From JBJHBY01 sp050485745 (lineage in GTDB: Bacteria > Pseudomonadota > Gammaproteobacteria > Pseudomonadales > CAMLJR01): DNA of 6,925 nt. Under the pieces are notes generated by a model. It did not search any database and was not told where the DNA came from. It saw nothing but the letters and a program-made list of their open reading frames with translations. The DNA is taken from positions 1-6,925 of the forward strand of contig JBJHBY010000191.1 in the NCBI GenBank assembly GCA_050485745.1, in the 5' to 3' direction. Numbering within the stretch: position 1 is the stretch's first letter; every line of letters starts with the position of its first letter. A program made the position numbers and the translations under genes. Positions 1 to 6,026 of this stretch are shown here, piece after piece.

Positions 1-2448
1 CGACCAGCGCAGGCCACCGCGGGCCACCTTGGCGGCGCGCAGATGCACACCCTCGACTTGAGGCGAATACACGAAAATCTCGAACAGCGGTCGCGGCTCC
101 GGCGCCTCGGGAATGGCGGTGGTGCGCAGCTTGAAGCTGAACCAGGCCCGGGGCTGCCCCTGTTCGTCGAGCTGGTACACATTGCAGCGCACGATCGCCT
201 GGATCAGTACCAGGAACTGGCGGATGACGCGGTCTTCACTGAGGTTCTGCACGGCGTCGAGGGCATCGCCGATGGCGTGCACCAGATCGCCCTCCGCACG
301 CTGTCGCGCCTCCTGGTCCGAACCCAGGTCGGGGTCGAAACGCACCTCGAACAGGCGCACCAGGCGCCGCGTCAGATCGAGGTGGCGCGCCAGGGTGTCC
401 GCCAGGTAATCCAGGCTGAAGGGGAACTGCAGCTGCCGCAGGTAGCGGCCCAGCGCACGCAGCAGTGCCACCCGGCGCCAGCCCAGCCCGGCGCCGAGCA
501 CCAGTTTGTTGAAGGCGTCGTTCTCGGCATCACCGGCCCAGATCGCGGCAAAGGCCTGCTGGAAGATATCGCCGACATCGGCCAGCTCGAGATGCTCCGA
601 CAGCCCGTACACCAGGCTGAACTCGTGGATCCAGATTTGCCGGTCATCGCTGCCGCAGAGCTCGTAGGGCCGCTCCCCGACCACGCGCAGGCCGAGGTTT
701 TCGAGGATCGGCATCACATCCGACAGCACCAGCGGACACTGCCGCCGGAACAGGCGAAAACGCATGGCGTTGTCCGCCTCCCCGGGCAGGCGGTAGAGAT
801 TCATGGCGATATCGCCATCACTGGCCAGACCGAGGATCTTGCGGATATCGCTGACCGCGGCGCGGGGGTCGCAGTCGGCGCGATAACCCGGGGGAAAGCA
901 GTGCCCGAGGCGCTCCATCAGCAGCGCGCCCTGCTCCTCGCCGAACTCCTCGGCCAGGTGGCGCTGCAGGTGATCCTGCCAGGCCATGGCGGCGTCGGCA
1001 ATGTCCCGCTCCAGGCCGCGGACATCCGCCTCGCGGGGGTTCGCGGGGTCGACGCGCAGGATGAACTGTGTGCGGGTCAGCACCGACTCGGAAAAGAACG
1101 TGATGAACTCGCTCTCGTTGGCGCCATAGGCTTCGCACAGGCGGTTCTGGATGCGCTGGCGCAGCTCCGTCTGGTACAACTCCCGCGGCATGAACACCAG
1201 GCAGCTGACGAACTTGCCGTATGGGTCCCGGCGCACGAACAGGCGAATCTGCCGGCGCTCCTGGATGCGGTTGATCGCCGTGGCGGTGGCGAACAGTTCA
1301 TCGGTCTCCGCCAGGAACAGCTCGTCCCGCGGATAGGTTTCCAGCACCCGCATCAGCGCCGACCACTCGTGGCCGCTGGACGACAGCCCCGAGTTCGCCA
1401 TCACCGCGGCGATCTTGCGCCGCAGCAGCGGGATGGTGCCGGGGGAGGCACTGTAGGCGCGGGAGGTATACATGCCCAGAAAGCGATGCTCGGCAATCAC
1501 CCGGCCCTGCGCGTCGAACACCCACAGGCCGACGTAGTCCGGGTACACGCGACGGTGCACCCGGGAACGCGTCGAGGATTTGGAAAAATGCAGCTGCGCC
1601 GCCGGCTGTGCCTGCCGCGGATAACGACGCAGGTCGCCCAGCAGATCGGCCTCGCCAAAGCTGTCGCGCAGGCGCAGCAGACCGAGGGAACGCGAGGGGT
1701 CGCGCTGCGCCGCCGGCGTGCGGCCATCCCAGGTCACCGCCAGGTACTCGTAGCCGAGATAGGTAAAGTGACCCTCGAGCATCCAGCGCAGGAAGGCCTG
1801 GGTCTCTTCCACATCCCGCGGCGCGCGGCCGTGGGTATCGGCGATATCGGCAATGGCCTGCTCGGTGCGGGCCTGCATCGCGGCGAAGTCCCCGGTCACC
1901 ACCTGCACCTCGTGCAGCACCGCCTCCAGGGAATCCGCGAGATCGCGCAGTTGCTCCGGGTCGCTGCGGCGGCCGATCTCGAAATACAGCAGCAGCTCGC
2001 TGTCACCCGCGTCGGTGGCGGCACCGGCCAGCACATCGAGCAGTTCGCCGACGGCATCGCGCTGGGCGCGCAGGCGGGCGCCGTGCACCACGTGAATCAG
2101 CAGGTTGCGGCGGTTGATCTCGGCGCGCACCGACTCCAGCGCAAAGGGCATGTCCCGGCACAGGATGGCGACCACCGTCTGGCCGAGCTGCCAACCGTGG
2201 CGTTCGTATTCCGGGTTGAACACCCGCACCTTGGCCCGCCCCGGCGGCAACGCCTGCACGAATTGCCAGCTGCCCTGGGCACTGCCGCCCAGGTCGGCAA
2301 AGTCACGCCCGGCGATGTCGTCGAGGGGAAAGCCGGAATAGACACTGTGAATGAAATTCGCCAGCGCGCTGGCCGGCGCATCCGGCAGGCGTCGCGCCAC
2401 ATCCGCTTGCAGCTCCCTGACCAGGGTGGCGTTGTCTTCGCAGGCCAT
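1..2448 (-). CDS. gdhB: NAD-specific glutamate dehydrogenase, large (GDH-180) type, N-terminal 816 residues; 3' part beyond window
   Basis: This cytosolic enzyme oxidises L-glutamate to 2-oxoglutarate and ammonium with NAD+, a catabolic step in glutamate, arginine and histidine use. The minus frame is open without a stop from ATG 2448 to base 1, giving 816 residues starting MACEDNATLV. Family landmarks seen in order are LRWMLEGHFTYLGYEYL near residues 220-233, LHFSKSS near 286-292, RDPYGKFVSCLVFMPRELY near 407-425, and, at the cut edge, VARGGLRWS, the conserved glycine-rich motif that opens the catalytic domain in this family. The N-terminal half is the regulatory region with ACT-like domains in GDH-180 proteins. 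Family members are about 1,600 residues, so roughly half is present, and the catalytic lysine and Rossmann domain lie outside. The start is set by an AGGAGG Shine-Dalgarno site 4 nt upstream. An in-frame ATG at 2511 would add 21 residues but lacks such a site. Identification is firm; the symbol follows pseudomonad usage. Confidence 0.95.
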   Translation of the reverse strand, partial: MACEDNATLVRELQADVARRLPDAPASALANFIHSVYSGFPLDDIAGRDFADLGGSAQGSWQFVQALPPGRAKVRVFNPEYERHGWQLGQTVVAILCRDMPFALESVRAEINRRNLLIHVVHGARLRAQRDAVGELLDVLAGAATDAGDSELLLYFEIGRRSDPEQLRDLADSLEAVLHEVQVVTGDFAAMQARTEQAIADIADTHGRAPRDVEETQAFLRWMLEGHFTYLGYEYLAVTWDGRTPAAQRDPSRSLGLLRLRDSFGEADLLGDLRRYPRQAQPAAQLHFSKSSTRSRVHRRVYPDYVGLWVFDAQGRVIAEHRFLGMYTSRAYSASPGTIPLLRRKIAAVMANSGLSSSGHEWSALMRVLETYPRDELFLAETDELFATATAINRIQERRQIRLFVRRDPYGKFVSCLVFMPRELYQTELRQRIQNRLCEAYGANESEFITFFSESVLTRTQFILRVDPANPREADVRGLERDIADAAMAWQDHLQRHLAEEFGEEQGALLMERLGHCFPPGYRADCDPRAAVSDIRKILGLASDGDIAMNLYRLPGEADNAMRFRLFRRQCPLVLSDVMPILENLGLRVVGERPYELCGSDDRQIWIHEFSLVYGLSEHLELADVGDIFQQAFAAIWAGDAENDAFNKLVLGAGLGWRRVALLRALGRYLRQLQFPFSLDYLADTLARHLDLTRRLVRLFEVRFDPDLGSDQEARQRAEGDLVHAIGDALDAVQNLSEDRVIRQFLVLIQAIVRCNVYQLDEQGQPRAWFSFKLRTTAIPEAPEPRPLFEIFVYSPQVEGVHLRAAKVARGGLRWS

Positions 2449-2452
2449 GTTT

Positions 2453-2458
2453 CCTCCT
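2453..2458 (-). promoter_or_regulatory. Shine-Dalgarno site of glutamate dehydrogenase
   Basis: On the minus strand this reads AGGAGG, a full match to the anti-Shine-Dalgarno core, 4 nt before the ATG at 2448. It decides the start over the in-frame ATG at 2511, which has no comparable site, and it is the strongest ribosome binding site in the window. Confidence 0.85.
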
Positions 2459-2460
2459 GA

Positions 2461-2490
2461 ATCCAGCGGTGCTTCATCCAGCGGTTCTTC
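2461..2490. repeat. 15-bp tandem repeat, two copies, in glutamate dehydrogenase leader
   Basis: Two abutting 15-bp units, 2461-2475 (ATCCAGCGGTGCTTC) and 2476-2490 (ATCCAGCGGTTCTTC), differ at one base. They lie immediately upstream of the dehydrogenase Shine-Dalgarno site, in what would be its 5' leader. The second unit shares its last five bases with the next repeat (2486-2507). This may be simple replication slippage or a duplicated binding site; the sequence alone cannot tell. Confidence 0.85.
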
Positions 2491-2507
2491 CGCATATCTT
2501 CCGCATA
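2486..2507. repeat. 11-bp perfect tandem repeat, two copies, at the candidate dehydrogenase promoter
   Basis: TCTTCCGCATA occurs twice in perfect tandem, at 2486-2496 and 2497-2507. On the minus strand it reads TATGCGGAAGA twice. The 11-bp period is about one helical turn, so both copies would face the same side of the DNA. Each copy carries a TATGCG hexamer that could act as a poor -10 element. Confidence 0.85.
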
Positions 2508-2519
2508 GCATTGTGGCAA
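2491..2519 (-). promoter_or_regulatory. Candidate sigma-70 promoter for glutamate dehydrogenase
   Basis: On the minus strand TTGCCA (2519-2514) matches the -35 consensus at five of six bases. A 17-nt spacer leads to TATGCG (2496-2491), which matches the -10 consensus at only three of six. Transcription would start near 2484 and leave a leader of about 36 nt containing the 15-bp repeats. The weak -10 suggests either an activator-dependent promoter or a wrong call. Confidence 0.3.
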
Positions 2520-2522
2520 TTC

Positions 2523-2532
2523 CGCCGCGGCG
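2523..2532. repeat. 10-bp perfect palindrome between the divergent promoters
   Basis: CGCCGCGGCG is its own reverse complement. It sits centrally in the intergenic region between the two candidate -35 boxes, and is flanked by GCAA (2516-2519) and TTGC (2533-2536), which are inverted relative to each other. It could be an operator serving both genes, but a GC-only palindrome of this size can arise by chance in DNA this GC-rich. Confidence 0.35.
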
Positions 2533-2563
2533 TTGCGAGGGGGCCGGGCTGGTGCCCTACAAT
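2533..2563 (+). promoter_or_regulatory. Candidate sigma-70 promoter for the moxR-bat operon
   Basis: TACAAT at 2558-2563 matches the -10 consensus TATAAT at five of six bases and stands out in GC-rich surroundings. TTGCGA at 2533-2538 is a four-of-six -35 match with a rather long 19-nt spacer. Transcription would begin near 2570, about 27 nt before the MoxR start codon. Confidence 0.45.
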
Positions 2564-2596
2564 GAACACCATCCACCGCCCGAGGCCCACTCCGCC

Positions 2597-3553
2597 ATGC
2601 CCCGCGACAACGCTTTCCAGGATCTCCGCACCTGGCTCGAGAGCCAGGTCATCGGCCAGCGGCACCTGGTGCAGCGCCTGCTCATCGCCCTGCTGGCGGA
2701 CGGCCACCTGCTGGTGGAGGGGCCGCCGGGCCTGGCCAAGACCCGCGCGGTAAAAAGCCTCGCCGCCGGCCTCGAAGCCAGTTTTCATCGCATCCAGTTC
2801 ACCCCGGACCTGCTGCCCGGCGACATCACCGGCAGCGATGTCTATCGCACCGCCGACGGCGCCTTTCAGTTCCAGCCCGGCCCGGTGTTCCACAACCTGG
2901 TGCTGGCGGACGAGATCAACCGCGCCCCGGCCAAGGTGCAGTCGGCCCTGCTGGAGGCGATGGCGGAACGCCAGGTCAGCGTCGGCCTGCACACCTACCC
3001 CCTGCCACAGCTGTTTCTGGTGATGGCCACGCAGAACCCGCTGGAGCAGGTGGGCACCTACCCCCTGCCCCAGGCGCAGCTGGACCGTTTTCTGATGCAC
3101 CTGGTGGTGCGCTACCCGGATGCGGAGGCCGAGCACGCCATTCTCGCCCTGGCGCGTGCCGAATCCCGCGGGGAAACCAGCGCCCCGGTATCGATCAGCC
3201 AGCAGGCGGTGGCCCAGGCGCGACGCCAGGTGCTGGCCCTGCACCTGGCGCCGGCGGTGGAGGACTACATCGTGCAACTGGTGATCGCCACCCGCGAGCC
3301 CGCCCGCATCGACAGCGAACTCGGCGACTGGCTGCTGCTCGGCGCCAGCCCCCGGGGCAGCATTGCCCTGGAGCGCTGCGCCCGCGCCCACGCCTGGCTC
3401 GACGGCCGCGACTTCGTCAGCCCCGACGACGTGCGCGCGGTGGCCGCGGACGTGTTGCGCCACCGCCTGCACCTGAGCTTCGAGGCGGAAGCCGCCGGCA
3501 TCGATGGCGACCGGGTGGTGGCGCGCCTGCTGGACCGGCTGCCGGTGGGCTGA
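2597..3553 (+). CDS. moxR: MoxR-family AAA+ ATPase
   Basis: This is a 318-residue AAA+ ATPase, a usual length for MoxR proteins, which act as ATP-driven chaperones or remodelling factors with VWA-domain partners. Visible elements are Walker A GPPGLAKT at residues 42-49 (Lys48), Walker B LVLADE ending at Asp105-Glu106 and followed by the typical INRAPAKVQSALLEAM, sensor 1 in ATQNP with Asn147, and LDRF with the arginine-finger candidate Arg164. The C-terminal third (about residues 200-318) is the helical lid, including GASPRGSIAL, a usual sensor 2 region. ATG 2597 is chosen because the protein then begins MPRDNAFQDLRTWL just before the conserved VIGQ segment. The frame stays open upstream (to 2351), but that stretch runs into the promoter region and the dehydrogenase gene. 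Only a weak GAGG lies upstream. It is the first gene of the operon, 3 nt before the DUF58 gene. Confidence 0.95.
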   Translation: MPRDNAFQDLRTWLESQVIGQRHLVQRLLIALLADGHLLVEGPPGLAKTRAVKSLAAGLEASFHRIQFTPDLLPGDITGSDVYRTADGAFQFQPGPVFHNLVLADEINRAPAKVQSALLEAMAERQVSVGLHTYPLPQLFLVMATQNPLEQVGTYPLPQAQLDRFLMHLVVRYPDAEAEHAILALARAESRGETSAPVSISQQAVAQARRQVLALHLAPAVEDYIVQLVIATREPARIDSELGDWLLLGASPRGSIALERCARAHAWLDGRDFVSPDDVRAVAADVLRHRLHLSFEAEAAGIDGDRVVARLLDRLPVG

Positions 3554-3556
3554 GGC

Positions 3557-4552
3557 ATGGCGCGCCCCTCCCCCGACACAGCGCATCCCGGCATGGCCGG
3601 CGCGACCGACGGTCGCGGCGTCTGGTGCGAGCTGGCGGACCTGATCGCCCTGCGCGGCGCGGGCAGCGGCGGCACCCGGCGCACCGGCAGCGGGCAGCAC
3701 AGCGGCAGCGCCCTGCCCGGCGCACGCCTGCGCCCCCAGGGCACGGAGTTCGAGGAGGTGCGCCCCTACCAGGCCGGGGAGGATGCGCGCCACATCGACT
3801 GGCGCGTCAGTGCCCGCCACGGCCAGCCGCACATCCGCCTGTTCCGCGAGGAGCGCAACCAGCCGCAACTGCTGCTGCTCGACCAGAGCGCCACGCTGTT
3901 CTTTGGCAGCCGCCGCTGCTTCAAGAGCGTGCTCGCCGCGGAGTGGATGGCGCAACTGGCCTGGGCCGCCGAGGCCAGCGGGCAGCCCCTGGGCGGCATG
4001 ATTGTCGAGGGCGGGGCCAACCTCGGGAACAGCACCGGGAGCGGTACCGTGCAGATGCTGCCCGCCGCCAGTGGGCAACGCGCGGTGCTGCGCCTGCTGC
4101 ACGCCGCGATCGCCGCCAACCGGCGCCTGCAGCCGCGGGATGACGTCTGGCCCGGCGACGGCGTGGCGCAAGCCCTCGCGCGCTGGCGGCAGCGTCGTCT
4201 CTCCGGCTGTGTGCTGAGCGTGATCAGCGATATCAACGGCCTCGGCGGCCAGGCCCTGACGGAATTCGCCGCGCTGGCCCGGCACAACAGCGTCAGCGCC
4301 TGCCTGGTGTGGGACCCGCTGGAGCGCGACCTGCCCGCCGGGGGCTGGCGCAGCTTTGCCGGCAGCGGCGGCCGCCTGCGCCTGGATTGCGGCGACGCGG
4401 GCCTGCGCCAGCGCTACCGCGACGACTTCGATGCGCGCCTGCGCCAGCTGCGGGCACAACTCAGTGCCAGCGGCATTGCCCTCCACACCCGGGCCACCAG
4501 CGATGCGGCGCCGGGCAGGCCGCGGGCGCGGGCGACGGAGGGCCGGCGATGA
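3557..4552 (+). CDS. DUF58 domain protein (VWA-like partner of MoxR)
   Basis: This 331-residue protein carries the DUF58 hallmark: EFEEVRPYQAGEDARHIDW, with the HIDW tetrad at residues 79-82, followed by RVSARHGQPHIRLFREERNQ and the strand LLLLDQSAT with Asp109. The Asp-x-Ser in this strand resembles the start of a VWA fold with an incomplete MIDAS motif. DUF58 proteins are nearly always encoded beside MoxR ATPases and are thought to be adaptors or partners; their biochemical role is not settled. No transmembrane segment is evident, so a soluble cytosolic location is likely, although many relatives are membrane-anchored. Residues 32-58 are a Gly/Arg/Ser-rich, probably disordered stretch. ATG 3557 lies 3 nt after the MoxR stop, with GGTGGG at 3544-3549 as a possible ribosome site; ATG 3593 (MAGATDGRG) is a possible later start. 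Confidence 0.9.
   Translation: MARPSPDTAHPGMAGATDGRGVWCELADLIALRGAGSGGTRRTGSGQHSGSALPGARLRPQGTEFEEVRPYQAGEDARHIDWRVSARHGQPHIRLFREERNQPQLLLLDQSATLFFGSRRCFKSVLAAEWMAQLAWAAEASGQPLGGMIVEGGANLGNSTGSGTVQMLPAASGQRAVLRLLHAAIAANRRLQPRDDVWPGDGVAQALARWRQRRLSGCVLSVISDINGLGGQALTEFAALARHNSVSACLVWDPLERDLPAGGWRSFAGSGGRLRLDCGDAGLRQRYRDDFDARLRQLRAQLSASGIALHTRATSDAAPGRPRARATEGRR
4537..4542 (+). promoter_or_regulatory. Ribosome binding site for the DUF4381 gene
   Basis: GGAGGG lies inside the 3' end of the DUF58 gene, 6 nt before ATG 4549. It supports that start and shows that this gene has its own initiation signal as well as the ATGA coupling. Confidence 0.7.
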
Positions 4553-5007
4553 AGCGCCTTGACGCCCTGCGCGACCTGCACCTGCCCGAGGGCGCCAGCG
4601 CCTGGCCACCCGCGCCCATCTGGTGGTTGCTGGCGGGGCTGTTGCTGCTGCTGGGCCTGCTGCTGCATCGCCACTGGCAGCGCGGGCACCACATCCGCCG
4701 GGCACGGCGGGTCCTGCGCCGGCACTACCAGCGCTGCCGCGCCGACGGCGATGCGGCGCGCTATGTGCGCGCGGCCAATGCACGGCTGAAGGCCGTCGCC
4801 CTGCGTCGGCACCCCGAGGCCGGCCCCCTGCACGGCCAGGCCTGGCTGGACTTTCTGGAACAACAGGCCGGGCCGGGCTTTTTGCAGGGGCCGGGCCGCA
4901 TCCTCGGCGAGGGGCCCTACCAGCCGCCCCGCACCGTGGCCGCCAACGCCGACCTCGACGGCCTGCACCGCACGCTGCTGCGTTGCCTGCGGCGCTGGCC
5001 ATGCTGA
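4549..5007 (+). CDS. DUF4381 single-pass membrane protein
   Basis: This 152-residue protein begins MKRLDALRDLHLPEGASAWPP. The LRD(I/L)HLPE...WPPAP(x)WW opening is characteristic of DUF4381 proteins found between DUF58 and BatA genes. One strongly hydrophobic segment at about residues 24-39 follows, then a basic stretch (HRHWQRGHHIRRARR), which by the positive-inside rule places the C-terminal domain in the cytosol. The remainder is helical and Arg-rich, with a GQAWLDFLEQQAGPGFL segment typical of the family. Function is unknown; its fixed place in the operon suggests a small structural or adaptor subunit of the membrane Bat complex. It overlaps the DUF58 stop by ATGA and overlaps the next gene by 7 nt. 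Confidence 0.88.
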   Translation: MKRLDALRDLHLPEGASAWPPAPIWWLLAGLLLLLGLLLHRHWQRGHHIRRARRVLRRHYQRCRADGDAARYVRAANARLKAVALRRHPEAGPLHGQAWLDFLEQQAGPGFLQGPGRILGEGPYQPPRTVAANADLDGLHRTLLRCLRRWPC

Positions 5008-6026
5008 GCCTGGAGCAGCCCTGGGCGCTGCTGGCCCTGCCCCTGCCCCTGCTGCTGCACTGGCTGCTGCCAGCGGCCGCGCCCACGGACCCGGCCCTGC
5101 GCGCCGGCGCCCTGCCGCGCCTGCGCCCGCTGGCGGGCCGGCCGGCAGCCTCCCGGCGCTGGCTGCTGCAGTGGCTGCTGCCTGGCCTCGCCTGGCTGTG
5201 CCTGCTCGGCGCGGCCAGCGCACCCACCTGGCACAGCCCCGCGCAGGGCATGCCGGTCAGCGGCCGCGAGATGATGCTGGCCGTGGACCTCTCCGGCAGC
5301 ATGCAGATCCAGGACATGACCCTGGAGCGCCGGCGCGTGCCGCGGCTGACCGTGCTCAAGCACGTGGTCCGGGATTTTCTGCGCCAGCGCGAGGGCGACC
5401 GGGTGGGACTGATCCTGTTTGGCAGCCAGGCCTACCTGCAGGCCCCCCTCACCCACGACCTCGCCACCCTGGGCCACTTCATGGACGAAGCGCAGATCGG
5501 CTTCGCCGGCCCGGAAACCGCCATCGGCGACGCCATCGGCCTGGCCATCCGCCACCTGCCACAGCACGAGACGGCGCAGCGCCGGGTGCTGATCCTGCTC
5601 ACCGACGGCGCCAACAACACCGGGCAGGTCATGCCCCTGGCGGCGGCCCGGGTTGCCGCTGCCGAGGGGGTGGTGATCCACACCATCGGCTTTGGCGGGG
5701 ACGCGCCCCTGATCGGCATGATCAGCGCTGAACAGGGCGGCCCCGGCGACGCTGGCCCCGGTGACATCGACGAAGACAGCCTGCGCGGCATCGCCGCCCT
5801 CACCGGTGGGCAGTATTTTCGCGCCCGCAGCGCCGCGGAACTGGCGCAGATCTACCAGGCCCTGGCCGAACTGGAGCCGATCGCCCTCACCCGCGACGGC
5901 CTGCGCAGCCGCCACAGCCTGGCCCACTGGCCCCTGGCCATCGCCCTGCTGCTGAGCGCCGTTGTCGCCCTGCGTCTGATCCTGATGCAGGGCCACGCCC
6001 ACACCGACCGGGGAGCGCACCCATGA
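5001..6026 (+). CDS. batA: BatA-type VWA-domain membrane protein
   Basis: This 341-residue protein has the BatA layout: hydrophobic segments at about residues 4-24 and 55-73, a VWA domain at about 90-290, and a C-terminal membrane helix at about 310-329. The metal-binding MIDAS triad looks complete: DLSGS (Asp96, Ser98, Ser100), Thr173 in GPETAIGDAIG, and Thr201-Asp202 in LLTDGANNTG. DIDEDSLRGIAALTGGQYFRA, close to the end of the domain, is also typical. The VWA domain probably lies outside the inner membrane or on the face chosen by the two N-terminal helices. It is thought to act with BatB and the MoxR ATPase; Bat proteins were named for aerotolerance in Bacteroides, and the role in proteobacteria is unclear. 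ATG 5001 overlaps the previous stop by 7 nt and has no good Shine-Dalgarno site, so translational coupling is likely. The frame is open upstream to 4623, but that part only shadows the DUF4381 gene. Confidence 0.92.
   Translation: MLSLEQPWALLALPLPLLLHWLLPAAAPTDPALRAGALPRLRPLAGRPAASRRWLLQWLLPGLAWLCLLGAASAPTWHSPAQGMPVSGREMMLAVDLSGSMQIQDMTLERRRVPRLTVLKHVVRDFLRQREGDRVGLILFGSQAYLQAPLTHDLATLGHFMDEAQIGFAGPETAIGDAIGLAIRHLPQHETAQRRVLILLTDGANNTGQVMPLAAARVAAAEGVVIHTIGFGGDAPLIGMISAEQGGPGDAGPGDIDEDSLRGIAALTGGQYFRARSAAELAQIYQALAELEPIALTRDGLRSRHSLAHWPLAIALLLSAVVALRLILMQGHAHTDRGAHP
5739..5765 (+). repeat. In-frame 15-bp-period duplication inside batA
   Basis: GGCCCCGGCGAC (5739-5750) recurs as GGCCCCGGTGAC (5754-5765) after a GCT codon, with one base difference. 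It encodes GPGD-A-GPGD at about residues 247-255, a flexible acidic/glycine loop between the VWA strand ending GFGGDAP and the conserved DIDEDSL. The length of this loop is variable in the family, so a slippage duplication here is probably tolerated. Confidence 0.7.
6010..6015 (+). promoter_or_regulatory. Ribosome binding site for batB
   Basis: GGGGAG sits within the last codons of batA, 7 nt before ATG 6023. It supports that start alongside the ATGA overlap. Confidence 0.6.

Noticed and set aside
43..2460. 805-codon open frame on the plus strand opposite the glutamate dehydrogenase gene
   Set aside because: The minus frame encodes a clearly recognisable GDH-180 protein. The plus frame is rich in Gln, His, Arg and Ala with no recognisable domain, as expected when GC-rich codons are read antisense.
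2351..2596. Upstream extension of the MoxR frame to 2351, or GTG 2552
   Set aside because: The stretch overlaps the dehydrogenase start, both candidate promoters and the repeats; the MoxR fold is complete from 2597.
2562..2753. Short frame starting at ATG 2562 near the -10 box
   Set aside because: It is out of frame with moxR, Pro/Arg/Cys-rich, overlaps moxR and has no ribosome binding site.
4621..4675. Runs of CTG triplets in DUF4381, batA and batB
   Set aside because: These are leucine codons in hydrophobic membrane segments under strong codon bias, not a repeat element.
4623..5000. Upstream extension of the batA frame to an ATG at 4623
   Set aside because: The extra 126 residues are Pro/Arg/Ala-rich, fully overlap the DUF4381 gene and lack similarity to BatA N-termini; ATG 5001 gives the standard start with the first membrane segment.
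2474..5359. 961-codon open frame on the minus strand opposite moxR, DUF58, DUF4381 and batA
   Set aside because: It crosses four real genes and an intergenic region, has low-complexity Ala/Gly/Arg/Gln composition and no domain. Stop codons are simply rare in this frame at high GC.
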